A stretch of 33,492 bases of DNA from an uncultured Butyrivibrio sp. (GTDB lineage Bacteria; Bacillota; Clostridia; Lachnospirales; Lachnospiraceae), in assembly GCA_946623755.1 (NCBI GenBank), contig CAMORK010000025.1:1-33492 (forward strand), read 5' to 3'. Within the stretch, counting starts at the first letter, position 1; each line of letters begins with the position of its first letter. Under the pieces are notes generated by a model. The model was not told the origin of the DNA, did not search any database, and saw only the letters and a program-made list of their open reading frames with translations. The translations under genes were made by a program, and so were the position numbers. Of the stretch, positions 25,526 to 33,476 are shown in pieces.

Positions 25526-26854
25526 TTATAACACCTTCTGGCAGATTCCAGTATCATAGTTACCTATAACAAATCTGCCGTTTTCCATGAATTTCATGTG
25601 CATATCCCTGTTGTTGTCGACTCCAAGCAGCACAAACTCAGAGAGCGCGCTCTTCATCTTGCGGATCGCGCCGTCTCTGGTATCCGAGCACACGATGAGT
25701 TTACCCAGCATTGAGTCGTAGAAAGGCGTAATCTCATAGCTCTGATAAAGAGCTGAGTCGAACCTGACATCCACTCCGCCGGGAACGTGAAGAAGCTCAA
25801 CCATGCCCGTTGCCGGTGTAAAATCCTTGGCATTTTCCGCACAGATCCTGCACTCAATGGCATGCTTTTTCCTGCTGATATCCTCCTGTTCAAAGGGAAG
25901 CTCAACTCCGGCGGCGGTTCTTATCTGCCATTCAACGATATCTATTCCGCAGACCATTTCGGTCACTGAATGTTCAACCTGTAATCTCGTGTTCATCTCC
26001 ATAAAGTAGAATTTATCGCCCTTTACAAGGAATTCCACGGTTCCCACAGTCACATAGCCAACGGCCTTGACCAGCCTCTTTGCAGCCTCATACATCCTGC
26101 TACGCACATCTTCCGCCAAAAGAGGTGCAGGACACTCCTCAATAAGCTTCTGGTTCTTTCTCTGAACCGAGCAGTCCCTGTCACCCAAAATCAGGACTTT
26201 TCCCTTGGTATCCGCAATTATCTGAACCTCAACATGTTTAACATTTTCTAGGTATTTCTCCATGAAGACTGCGTCATCGGCAAAAGAGCTCCTGGCTTCC
26301 TTCTTAACCTGCTCAAAGGCCGAAATAAGCTCATTTTCATTTCTGACAACCCTGATACCTTTGCCACCACCTCCGGCTCTGGCCTTTAGGATTACCGGAT
26401 AGCCGATGATCTCAGCATTTCTTATGGCATCATCATCGCCGGCAAGAATGTCACTTCCCGGTGTGACAGGAACGTCAGCACTCTTTGCGATCTCTCTTGC
26501 AACCTCTTTCTGCCCCATTTTGCGCATGATGTCTTCGCTGGGTCCTATGAGTACGATTCCGTTATCACTGCATTTCTTCGCAAATTCAGGATTTTCGGAC
26601 AACATGCCGTATCCGGGATGTATAGCTTCGGCGCCGGTCTTTTTTGCCACAGTCAGGATGACGTCCATATTCAGATAGCTGTCTTTTACCATGGGACCGC
26701 CGATGCAATAGCTCTCATCAGCCATTTCCACGTGAAGAGCGCTCTTGTCGGCTTTGGAATAGACCGCAACCGTCTGGATTCCCATCTCTTTGCAGGCTCT
26801 TATCACGCGCACCGCAACTTCACCTCTGTTGGCAATCAGGATCTTAGAAAACAT
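25526..26854 (-). CDS. accC: Acetyl-CoA carboxylase, biotin carboxylase subunit
   Basis: 442 aa ATP-grasp enzyme that carboxylates the biotin on AccB. Marks: MFSKILIANRGEVAVRVIRA at the N-terminus, VILKARAGGGGKGIRVVRNE (ATP loop), MEKYLENVKHVEVQIIADTK, and FYFMEMNTRLQVEHSVTEMV with the catalytic Glu/Arg. Start: the longer frame opens at 26878 inside fabZ; ATG 26854 has GGAGGA 8 nt upstream and gives the canonical N-terminus. One base separates it from the fabZ stop. Confidence 0.95.
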   Translation of the reverse strand: MFSKILIANRGEVAVRVIRACKEMGIQTVAVYSKADKSALHVEMADESYCIGGPMVKDSYLNMDVILTVAKKTGAEAIHPGYGMLSENPEFAKKCSDNGIVLIGPSEDIMRKMGQKEVAREIAKSADVPVTPGSDILAGDDDAIRNAEIIGYPVILKARAGGGGKGIRVVRNENELISAFEQVKKEARSSFADDAVFMEKYLENVKHVEVQIIADTKGKVLILGDRDCSVQRKNQKLIEECPAPLLAEDVRSRMYEAAKRLVKAVGYVTVGTVEFLVKGDKFYFMEMNTRLQVEHSVTEMVCGIDIVEWQIRTAAGVELPFEQEDISRKKHAIECRICAENAKDFTPATGMVELLHVPGGVDVRFDSALYQSYEITPFYDSMLGKLIVCSDTRDGAIRKMKSALSEFVLLGVDNNRDMHMKFMENGRFVIGNYDTGICQKVL

Positions 26855-26855
26855 C

Positions 26856-27281
26856 TCAGTTCTCCTCCAATATGGCAAAAGAAAAATCGCCGCTCATACA
26901 CTTTTTTCCATCAACCGTAAGTTCCCCGTGAAGCAGATACATGGGATGAGACTGACGAAGCAGCTTTGTATCGATCTGTATCCTGTCTCCGGGCTTTATC
27001 ATTCCGCGAAACCTCACCTTATCAAGGCCCGTATAAACCGGTGTTGCTGCCTTATTCTTCATTTTGTCCGCGAACATGATACAGGCGGACTGAGCCATCA
27101 TCTCGCACTGAATAACTCCGGGAACAATAGGATTTCCGGGGAAATGCCCCTGTAAAAAGAACTCGTCGCCCCTTACGGTGTAATAACCGGTAGCTGAGCC
27201 GTCTTCGCTGAGGTAAGCCTCATCAACAAGAAGCATCGGCTCTCTGTGGGGAAGAATATTTTTAATTTCTTCTCTGTCCAT
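26856..27281 (-). CDS. fabZ: 3-hydroxyacyl-ACP dehydratase FabZ
   Basis: 141 aa hot-dog fold enzyme that removes water from 3-hydroxyacyl-ACP. IKNILPHREPMLLVDEAYL at the N-terminus; the catalytic His and Glu lie in FLQGHFPGNPIVPGVIQCEM. AAGGAGG 5 nt before the ATG. 10 bp after accB. Standing between accB and accC is the usual clostridial order. Confidence 0.94.
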   Translation of the reverse strand: MDREEIKNILPHREPMLLVDEAYLSEDGSATGYYTVRGDEFFLQGHFPGNPIVPGVIQCEMMAQSACIMFADKMKNKAATPVYTGLDKVRFRGMIKPGDRIQIDTKLLRQSHPMYLLHGELTVDGKKCMSGDFSFAILEEN

Positions 27282-27291
27282 ATCAGCCTCC

Positions 27292-27720
27292 TTACTCTAT
27301 GACAAAAAGAAGCTGATCAAACTCCACAAGATCACCCTCACCGGCATGAACTTCCGCTACAGTGCCATCTACAGGAGCTTTTACTTCATTCATCATCTTC
27401 ATGGCTTCCAAAGTGCACAGAACATCACCCTTTGAAACCTTATCACCCACTGCTATAGCTTTTTTATCCCCTACAGCACCGTAAAATACTCCAAGCAGGG
27501 GCGCTTTAACCTCTACACCTGCAATAGCTTTTTTTACGGTTGCCTGCTCCGGTCCCTTTGAAGGTAGTGGGGTTGGTACTGAAACCGGAACCGGTGCAGG
27601 ACTTTGAGGGGGAGTTGTCTCTCTTTTGAGCTTTAATTTAAAGTCCCCCTCCTGAACATCAAGTTCAGTCAGGGAGAGCCTTTCAAATATTTCCTCATAG
27701 TCTTTTAACGAATTAGTCAT
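27292..27720 (-). CDS. accB: Biotin carboxyl carrier protein of acetyl-CoA carboxylase
   Basis: 142 aa. N-terminal 30 residues, then a Pro-rich linker (PPQSPAPVPVSVPTPLPSKG) and a C-terminal biotinyl domain with the biotinylated Lys in LEAMKMMNEV. Carries carboxybiotin between AccC and AccA/AccD. Start ATG shares one base with the fabF stop (TAATG); GAGG 7 nt upstream. Confidence 0.94.
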   Translation of the reverse strand: MTNSLKDYEEIFERLSLTELDVQEGDFKLKLKRETTPPQSPAPVPVSVPTPLPSKGPEQATVKKAIAGVEVKAPLLGVFYGAVGDKKAIAVGDKVSKGDVLCTLEAMKMMNEVKAPVDGTVAEVHAGEGDLVEFDQLLFVIE

Positions 27721-28961
27721 TACTTTGCCTCATATCGTTTAAATGCAATACATGCGTTATGTCCGCCGAAACCCAGAGATGTGCTGATAGCATAATCAAC
27801 CTGCACATTTGCTGCCTTGTTTACTGTGTAATCAAGGTCGCACTCCTCGTCTGCTTCCTTATAATTTATTGTCGGCGGGATTACGCCATCCTTCAGTGCA
27901 AGGACTGAAGCAATCGCTTCAACTGCACCTGTTGCGCCCATCATATGTCCTGTCATGGACTTGGTCGAGCTTATATGGATGTCATAAGCTCTTTTGCCAA
28001 ATACAGCTTTGATGGCTTTGGTCTCCATGGCGTCATTTAAGTGTGTTCCCGTGCCGTGGGCATTTATGTAGATTTCCTCGTCATCGCCGATCTTTGCTTC
28101 ATGTACGGCATTTTTGATTGCTCTGATCGCTCCGTCCCCCTCAGGATCCGGCGCTGTGATATGGTAGGCATCAGCGGTATTTCCGTAGCCCACAACCTCA
28201 GCAAGGATATCAGCTCCGCGCTTTTTGGCATGCTCATATTCCTCGAGAATAACTATTCCCGCTCCTTCGCCCATGACAAAACCGCCTCTTCTCTTATCGA
28301 ACGGGAGACTTCCTTCCTCGGGGTTCTCTGAGAGATTCAGTGCCTGACAATTGATAAATCCTGCCATTGCCAGCTCATTGATGGAAGCCTCACTTCCGCC
28401 GGCAATTATGGCATCGGCATAACCGTGCTTGATGGCTCTGTAAGCCTCTCCCAGAGTGTGTGTTGATGTCGCACAGGCAGTGACTACAGGAAGTGTGGGG
28501 CCTTTTGCTCCAAACTTAATGGAAACCGCTCCTGCAGCCATGTTGCTGATCATCATCGGCACAAAGAACGGAGAAACCATGTCAGGTCCCTTGTCCCTTA
28601 ACTTGTCCTGCTCACGGATCGTAGTATTGATTCCGCCGATACCCGAGCCTATATATACTCCGAAGCGCTCTTTATCAAGATCCGACTCAAGGATCCTGCT
28701 CTGCTCCACTGCCTGCTTGGCAGCTGCCATCGCGTACTGCATGAACAGGTCGGATTTTCTGATCTCCTGCATGCTGTCGTAATAGTCCTTCGGATTAAAA
28801 TCCTTAACTTCCGCATCCAGGCTGACTTTAAGCCCCGATGCATCAAATCTCTTTATTTTGTCTACTCCGCATACCCCGTTCTTTAAATTGTTCCAAAAGG
28901 TATCCAGATCGTTTCCAACAGGCGAAATAACGCCCATTCCGGTCACAACTACTCTACACAT
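27720..28961 (-). CDS. fabF: 3-oxoacyl-ACP synthase II
   Basis: About 413 aa condensing enzyme of chain elongation. MCRVVVTGMGVISPVGND start; catalytic Cys in TACATSTHTLGEAYRAIK; the two His in NAHGTGTHLNDAMETKAI and STKSMTGHMMGATGAVEA; C-terminal TSLGFGGHNACIAFKRY. Start: an ATG at 28973 lies within the same frame, but ATG 28961 has GGAGG 5 nt upstream and the canonical N-terminus. It overlaps the fabG stop by 8 nt (ATGTGTAG). Confidence 0.95.
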   Translation of the reverse strand: MCRVVVTGMGVISPVGNDLDTFWNNLKNGVCGVDKIKRFDASGLKVSLDAEVKDFNPKDYYDSMQEIRKSDLFMQYAMAAAKQAVEQSRILESDLDKERFGVYIGSGIGGINTTIREQDKLRDKGPDMVSPFFVPMMISNMAAGAVSIKFGAKGPTLPVVTACATSTHTLGEAYRAIKHGYADAIIAGGSEASINELAMAGFINCQALNLSENPEEGSLPFDKRRGGFVMGEGAGIVILEEYEHAKKRGADILAEVVGYGNTADAYHITAPDPEGDGAIRAIKNAVHEAKIGDDEEIYINAHGTGTHLNDAMETKAIKAVFGKRAYDIHISSTKSMTGHMMGATGAVEAIASVLALKDGVIPPTINYKEADEECDLDYTVNKAANVQVDYAISTSLGFGGHNACIAFKRYEAK

Positions 28962-29694
28962 ACATTCCTCCATCGACCTTTATCACTTCTCCCGTGATAT
29001 ACTGTGACTCTTCTCCACCCAGGAAAAGCGCAAGGCGAGCCACATCCTCAGGGCTTCCGAGTTTGCCCATGGGGATCATTTTTTTCATCTCCTCAGTCTG
29101 AGCCTCGCTGAGCCCGGCAGTCATATCTGTGGTAATAAATCCCGGTGCAATCGCGTTACATCTTATGTTTTTCCTGCCGTATTCTCTGGCTACAGACTTG
29201 GTAAATCCAACAATACCGGCCTTTGACGCCGCGTAATTGGTCTGGCCCTTGTTGCCCATAAGTCCGACAACCGAGCTGATATTTATAATGCTTCCCTTGC
29301 GATTTCTTACAAAACTTCTGATAAAAGACCTTGTGACGAACATGCAGCCTTTGAGATTAACATCAATAACGTTGTCGATATCCATTACTCCAAGGCTCGG
29401 AAGCAGGTTGTCTTTGGTGATTCCTGCGTTGTTCACCAGGATGTCTACGGATCCGAAATCTGCAATTATCTCCTGAGCTGCGCTCTCTACCTGGTCAGGA
29501 TCCTTGATATCGCATGTATAAAGTCTTGCTGTTACTCCAAGGTCTGTCAGCTCTTTTATCGTATCTATGGCAGCTTTGCTCTCTTTTGTTACAATGATCG
29601 CCACATCTGCTCCGTTTTTGGCAAATTCCAGGGCGATTGCTTTACCTATACCTCTGCTTCCGCCTGTTACAACAGCCTTTTTTCCATTAAGCAT
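28954..29694 (-). CDS. fabG: 3-oxoacyl-ACP reductase
   Basis: About 246 aa short-chain dehydrogenase, NADPH-dependent. TGGSRGIGKAIALEFAKNGA cofactor loop, VNNAGI, catalytic Ser in INISSVVGLMGNKGQ and Tyr/Lys in NYAASKAGIVGF. C-terminal YITGEVIKVDGGMYV. Start: a TTG at 29712 opens the longest frame; ATG 29694 (MLNGKKAVVTGG) with GAGGAG about 10 nt upstream is preferred. Overlaps the fabD stop by 8 nt (ATGCTTAA). Confidence 0.94.
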   Translation of the reverse strand: MLNGKKAVVTGGSRGIGKAIALEFAKNGADVAIIVTKESKAAIDTIKELTDLGVTARLYTCDIKDPDQVESAAQEIIADFGSVDILVNNAGITKDNLLPSLGVMDIDNVIDVNLKGCMFVTRSFIRSFVRNRKGSIINISSVVGLMGNKGQTNYAASKAGIVGFTKSVAREYGRKNIRCNAIAPGFITTDMTAGLSEAQTEEMKKMIPMGKLGSPEDVARLALFLGGEESQYITGEVIKVDGGMYV

Positions 29695-30622
29695 CTTTTC
29701 CAAGCTCCTCAATCACCTTATGTAATGTATCTATGTTATATACGTTATATATCCTAGCTCCCTCGACAGTTCTTTTGACAAATCCCGAAAGAGCTTTGCC
29801 CGGGCCACATTCTATGAAGGTGTCCACTCCGTCTCTGGCCATATTGTTCAGGGTTTCCTCCCACTTAACGCTGTTACATACCTGGTCGGAAATTGTGCTG
29901 ATCATCTCCTCTTCATCGCTTGAATAAGGCTCTGCGGTCTTATTGGCATAAAGAGGTATCTCAGGCTGATTTAAGTTGTATACCTTTCCGCTTTTAAGCT
30001 CTTTTTTTAGGTTTTCTGCAGCACCTTCCATATAAGGTGTGTGGAATGCGCCGCCCACGGGAAGCTCTACAAATCGAACCTTAAGCTCTGTGAGCTTTTC
30101 CTTAAACTTCTCCATCCTGGATTTTTCACCGGATACAACAGTCTGTCCGGGACAGTTGAAATTAACCGGATAGACCTCATATTCTTTGCAAAGCTCTTTT
30201 AACTTATCATTGTCCATGCGCATTACAGCAAACATGCTTCCTGTGACAGCTTCTGCGGATTTCTGCATGAATTTGCCGCGTTTGCAGACGAGCTTGAATG
30301 CGTCCTGCTTGGTCAGAATTCCGGAAGCAGTAAGCGCAACGACTTCTCCAAGCGAAAATCCGGCCACGGCATCGGGCTTTATTCCATTCCTGATAAGAGC
30401 CAGCGCTCCCGCCAGATCTGCAAGAAACAGGCACGGCTGCGTATTTTCAGTCTTTTTCAACTCATCCTCTGAACCTGAAAACATCTGTGTAAGAGTTCCC
30501 GGGCGTATGGCCTCGGCAACTCCGTAAAAATCGTGCACCTCCGGTACACTTTCAAATAAATCCTTTGTCATGCCGGGATACTGACTTCCCTGACCGGCAA
30601 ATAAAAACGCGATCTTTCCCAT
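29687..30622 (-). CDS. fabD: Malonyl-CoA:ACP transacylase
   Basis: 311 aa. MGKIAFLFAGQGSQYPGMTK start; nucleophile Ser in VAGFSLGEVVALTASG; catalytic His in GGAFHTPYMEGAA; FIECGPGKALSGFVKRT near the end. Loads malonyl onto AcpP. AGAGGAG 5 nt before the ATG. 11 bp after fabK. Confidence 0.94.
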   Translation of the reverse strand: MGKIAFLFAGQGSQYPGMTKDLFESVPEVHDFYGVAEAIRPGTLTQMFSGSEDELKKTENTQPCLFLADLAGALALIRNGIKPDAVAGFSLGEVVALTASGILTKQDAFKLVCKRGKFMQKSAEAVTGSMFAVMRMDNDKLKELCKEYEVYPVNFNCPGQTVVSGEKSRMEKFKEKLTELKVRFVELPVGGAFHTPYMEGAAENLKKELKSGKVYNLNQPEIPLYANKTAEPYSSDEEEMISTISDQVCNSVKWEETLNNMARDGVDTFIECGPGKALSGFVKRTVEGARIYNVYNIDTLHKVIEELGKDA

Positions 30623-30633
30623 AAAAACTCCTC

Positions 30634-31566
30634 TTAGCTTCTTCCCATAAGGGCAAATGCATCCCTGCAGATACCGGTTATGATCTCCTCACAGGTGCCC
30701 TCGGAATTAACAAGGCCCGCAATCTGTCCGCACATGCAAGAACCGGTCTTCACATCACCTTCTATTGCAGCACGCCGGAGTGCACCGGCCCCCATCTTCT
30801 CCAGTTCATCGGGAGTGGTGGCAGGATCCAGCTCTTTTGCCTGAAAATCTCTTGTCATGCGGTTCTTCAGAGCCCTGACGGGATGTCCGAGACTCTTACC
30901 GGTGACGATTGTGTCCCTGTCCTTGGCCTTTAAGACCTTTTCCTTATAATTGGCGTGGACATTGCACTCCTTGGCAGTAAGGAACCTTGTTCCCATCTGC
31001 ACTGCCTTTGCACCCAGCATAAATGCAGCAGCCATCCCTCTTCCATCTGCAATACCGCCCGCAGCGATAACCGGTATGTTTACTGCGTCAACAACCTGCG
31101 GAACAAGTGCCATGGTAGTCGTGTCACCAACGTGACCTCCTGACTCACAGCCCTCAGCCACAACCGCACTTGCTCCCATTCTCTCAACCATTACCGCAAG
31201 AGCAACACTGGCAACGACACAGATAACCTTAACGCCCGCTGCTTTGAGCTGTTCCATGTACCTGGCAGGGTTTCCGGCGCCTGTCGTTACTACTTTGATG
31301 CCCTCCTCACACACAACCTGCACTGCCTCATCGATATATGGACTCATGAGCATCAGATTTACTCCAAAAGTTTTATCAGTGAGGGTTTTGGCCTTTTTTA
31401 TCTGTTCCCTAAGCTGCTCGCCGTTACTGTTCATCGCCGCGATAAGTCCGAGGCCTCCGGCGTTTGATACAGCAGCTGCCAGCTCTGCATCCGCTATCCA
31501 GGCCATTCCTCCCTGAATGACCGGATATTTGATTCCAAGCATCTCGCAAATCGGATTTGTACTCAT
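30634..31566 (-). CDS. fabK: Enoyl-ACP reductase II (FMN-dependent)
   Basis: 310 aa TIM-barrel flavoprotein of the nitronate monooxygenase/FabK family. GIKYPVIQGGMAWIADAELA, NAGGLGLIAAM, VVAEGCESGGHVGDTTTMAL, PVIAAGGIADGRGMAAAFML, GAKAVQMGTRFLTAKEC. Performs the last reduction of each elongation cycle. Its position in a fab operon after acpP supports FabK over nitronate monooxygenase. AAGGAAG 5 nt before the ATG. Triclosan resistance is known for this enzyme class (family knowledge). Confidence 0.93.
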   Translation of the reverse strand: MSTNPICEMLGIKYPVIQGGMAWIADAELAAAVSNAGGLGLIAAMNSNGEQLREQIKKAKTLTDKTFGVNLMLMSPYIDEAVQVVCEEGIKVVTTGAGNPARYMEQLKAAGVKVICVVASVALAVMVERMGASAVVAEGCESGGHVGDTTTMALVPQVVDAVNIPVIAAGGIADGRGMAAAFMLGAKAVQMGTRFLTAKECNVHANYKEKVLKAKDRDTIVTGKSLGHPVRALKNRMTRDFQAKELDPATTPDELEKMGAGALRRAAIEGDVKTGSCMCGQIAGLVNSEGTCEEIITGICRDAFALMGRS

Positions 31567-31578
31567 TCCTGCTTCCTT

Positions 31579-31809
31579 TCAGGCAGCGTTGCTGCTTTCG
31601 ATGAGTTCTACAAGCTTATCGATTGATGTGATCTCCTGTGAAAGCTCGATCTTACAGTCAAGCTCTTCCTGCATCTGCATTACAAGCTCCATGATGTCAA
31701 GAGAATCAAGACCGATCTCTGTAAAGCTTGCTGATGATGATACTTCAGCCTCATCCTTATCAAGATACTCAGCGATTATACGAATGATTGTTCCTTTTAC
31801 GTCCTTCAT
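31579..31809 (-). CDS. acpP: Acyl carrier protein
   Basis: 76 aa acidic protein with the phosphopantetheine Ser in EIGLDSLDIMELVMQMQEEL. Carries the growing acyl chain. First gene of the fab operon; GGAG 7 nt before the ATG. Confidence 0.95.
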   Translation of the reverse strand: MKDVKGTIIRIIAEYLDKDEAEVSSSASFTEIGLDSLDIMELVMQMQEELDCKIELSQEITSIDKLVELIESSNAA

Positions 31810-31829
31810 TTTTCTTCTCCTTTTTCGTG

Positions 31830-31859
31830 AACAAAGTTGTTTTTTATCAATTCTTTGTT
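31830..31859 (-). other. 5'-terminal stem-loop of the fab operon mRNA
   Basis: Minus strand AACAAAG, 16-nt loop, CTTTGTT. It begins just after the fab -10, so the message would start with this stem. A 5' stem can stabilise mRNA; the role here is inference. Confidence 0.4.
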
Positions 31860-31864
31860 ACAAT
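31837..31864 (+). promoter_or_regulatory. Candidate merR promoter
   Basis: Plus strand TTGTTT (31837-31842), 16 bp, TACAAT (31859-31864). It is back to back with the fab promoter, and its start would fall in the palindrome, which suits autorepression. Confidence 0.5.
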
Positions 31865-31890
31865 AATCTTGGGGGTAACCCCCAAGTCAA
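31860..31890 (-). promoter_or_regulatory. fab operon promoter with 19-bp spacer (MerR type)
   Basis: Minus strand TTGACT (31885-31890), exactly 19 bp, TATTGT (31860-31865). A 19-bp spacer carrying a dyad is the hallmark of promoters that MerR-family proteins bend to activate. Confidence 0.8.
31868..31886. promoter_or_regulatory. MerR-family operator, perfect 9-1-9 palindrome
   Basis: CTTGGGGGTAACCCCCAAG. Both arms match perfectly around one central base. It fills the spacer of the fab promoter and lies 35 bp before the merR start codon. Confidence 0.85.
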
Positions 31891-31921
31891 TAGCAATTTT
31901 TCGAATTTTTTGAGGTTTTTA

Positions 31922-32776
31922 ATGACAACTTTTCCCGATTACAAAGACAACGAACAGGAATATTCACTCACCGTCAGCCAGTTTGCAAAACTATGTGGGA
32001 CCACCAGAGATACCTTAAGACACTACTACGAGCAGGATATAATCAGGCCTAAGATCGACCCAAACAACGGCTATCACTACTATTCCGCCTCTCAGATCAG
32101 CTCTTTTTTCTTCATATCAACCATGAGACAGGCGGGCTGCAGCATTGCGGAGATCAGGGAAATCGTTCACGGTTCATCCAGAGAAGCCATCGAGAAGATT
32201 GCAAACTCCAAGGTCCTGGAGATGCAGAGGGAACTCTATCGAATCAATAAAAAGATCAGTGCCCTTCACCTTGGCATGTGGATCCTGGGCGAATTCGGCC
32301 GTCACAAGCAGGGAACGCCATTTTTGATGGATATGCCACCCTTAAGCGTCAGCAGAACGCTGATAAAAAACAAGGATTATGCCCACCACACAGCCGATAT
32401 CGCCAAGGATATTTCTGCGCATCTGAGTAAATCCATCGACAAGGACTCTCTGTCCACCTTCCCCACAGGGGTTTCAATATCCTATGAGGATCTGATTAAA
32501 AAGCATTACGTATACAACAACATAATCAGCCTCTCTTTCCTTCCCGCCGACAACGATGAGACTTTTCCGACCGAAGGAACTCTGGCCGTATGCTGCCATC
32601 AGGACAATCAGGTAAAAGACTTTGAGAAGATATATCAGAAGATGGTTAATTACATAAAAAAGAACAGGCTAAAAGCCTGTTCCGATTTATACGTTGTAAG
32701 CCTCATCAACCTCTATGACAAGGAGAAAGAGCACACCTACTTCAAATATCTGTTTATTTATTGCCGCACCGACTGA
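31922..32776 (+). CDS. MerR-family regulator, likely controls the fab operon
   Basis: 284 aa. N-terminal MerR winged helix (about 14-85): LTVSQFAKLCGTTRDTLRHY, YEQDIIRPKIDPNNGYHYYS, then a coiled-coil region (about 95-125). The C-terminal half (about 150-284) resembles BmrR/GyrI-like effector domains: LAVCCHQDNQVKDFEKIYQK, YIKKNRLKACSDLYVV. That fold binds hydrophobic small molecules, so an acyl species is a reasonable but unproven ligand. Start: ATG 31922 with GAGG 6 nt upstream; the frame stays open far upstream but that part is antisense to acpP and fabK. Divergent from the fab operon and sharing its operator. The coding region contains an antisense terminator near its 3' end. Confidence 0.88.
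   Translation: MTTFPDYKDNEQEYSLTVSQFAKLCGTTRDTLRHYYEQDIIRPKIDPNNGYHYYSASQISSFFFISTMRQAGCSIAEIREIVHGSSREAIEKIANSKVLEMQRELYRINKKISALHLGMWILGEFGRHKQGTPFLMDMPPLSVSRTLIKNKDYAHHTADIAKDISAHLSKSIDKDSLSTFPTGVSISYEDLIKKHYVYNNIISLSFLPADNDETFPTEGTLAVCCHQDNQVKDFEKIYQKMVNYIKKNRLKACSDLYVVSLINLYDKEKEHTYFKYLFIYCRTD
32656..32682 (-). terminator. Minus-strand terminator inside the merR coding region
   Basis: Minus strand GAACAGGCT, 3-nt loop, AGCCTGTTC, then TTTTTT: a perfect 9-bp stem with a U-tract. It would stop transcripts from the lipoprotein gene before they run antisense through merR and its promoter. Confidence 0.75.
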
Positions 32777-32807
32777 TTACCCCAAAAGAAATTTATCTTC
32801 CGGTATG

Positions 32808-32822
32808 ACTTGTTTAGTCATA
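32808..32822. other. Hairpin at the end of the displaced lipoprotein frame
   Basis: ACT/AGT core of an 8-bp stem: GTATGACT and AGTCATAC arms (32803-32823) around a 5-nt loop; the TAA of the displaced frame (32814-32816) lies in it. No T-run on either strand, so not a clear terminator. Confidence 0.35.
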
Positions 32823-32960
32823 CTCGAATATTCCCTGGACAGTATCGGATACATTCATTATGTTTTCATATGAAAGCACATCAACTCGGTTACATCCCCT
32901 TGCCTTGGGGTCAATGGCCTTTATCTGCTCACAGATTACTGTGCCCGACTCACCATTCTT
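32814..32960 (-). pseudogene. Displaced C-terminal reading frame of the lipoprotein
   Basis: Right after the lipoprotein's TAA, skipping one base (32961) opens 48 codons without a stop: KNGESGTVICEQIKAIDPKA, then RGCNRVDVLSYENIMNVSDT and VQGIFEYD. Composition looks like protein. Joined, the product would be 181 aa. A one-base insertion or a sequencing error are both possible; so is a chance open frame. Confidence 0.45.
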
Positions 32961-33360
32961 ACTCTATTTCGGCGCCAAGCTCTGTCGGCATATCCCCATT
33001 TCCAAGAAGATTAACTCTTGCAGAGATAAAAGAGCCTTCATCCAGTGAATAACTTCCTCTTCCAAAAAGGACTTCTTTATCAAGGCTCTTCTTATAAACA
33101 GTTATATTCTTTCCCTCTGAAAACTCAACGAAAAACGGCTCATCAGAGTCTTTTTCTCTCCAAAGTCCCTCAAAATCAGCTGCGTTCACAGATCTGTCGG
33201 CGTTTATGTAAGGAAACATATCTTCTACTCTCTCATCCTGCTGGGATGATATAGAGGCACTTTCTTTCGTATCTTCCACGCTTTCAGAAACTTTTGTTTC
33301 CCCGCATCCAGATAATAGTAACAAGGAAACAGCTCCTATCAGTAATGACAATCTTCTCAT
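32959..33360 (-). CDS. Small lipoprotein of unknown function, possibly truncated by a frameshift
   Basis: 133 aa. Signal peptide MRRLSLLIGAVSLLLLSGCG with lipobox LLSGC, lipidated Cys at 19, so attached to the outer membrane face. A Ser/Glu-rich linker reaches about residue 45. The rest (DFEGLWREKDSDEPFFVEFS, GRGSYSLDEGSFISARVNLL) looks like a small beta-rich domain; the family is not recognised. It ends abruptly at LGAEIE, and the adjacent frame continues for 48 codons. AAGG stands 4 nt before the ATG. Transcribed toward merR, with a terminator inside merR. Confidence 0.7.
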   Translation of the reverse strand: MRRLSLLIGAVSLLLLSGCGETKVSESVEDTKESASISSQQDERVEDMFPYINADRSVNAADFEGLWREKDSDEPFFVEFSEGKNITVYKKSLDKEVLFGRGSYSLDEGSFISARVNLLGNGDMPTELGAEIE

Positions 33361-33441
33361 ACTGCCTTTTTCCCCTTTTCATCAACAAGCAATCATGTGA
33401 CTCCTAATATCATACACCTAAACCATCATTCCTAAAAAATT

Positions 33442-33476
33442 AAAAAATCTCCCGGCACTATATGAGTGTCGGGAGA
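33442..33476 (-). terminator. Terminator of a minus-strand gene beyond the window
   Basis: Minus strand TCTCCCGACACT, 5-nt loop, AGTGCCGGGAGA, then TTTTTT. The 12-bp stem has one mismatch. It separates the lipoprotein gene from the next gene to the right. Confidence 0.8.

Noticed and set aside
31517..31921. In-frame upstream extension of the merR gene (135 codons)
   Set aside because: It is antisense to acpP and fabK and crosses the promoter region; ATG 31922 has a GAGG site and gives a canonical MerR N-terminus.
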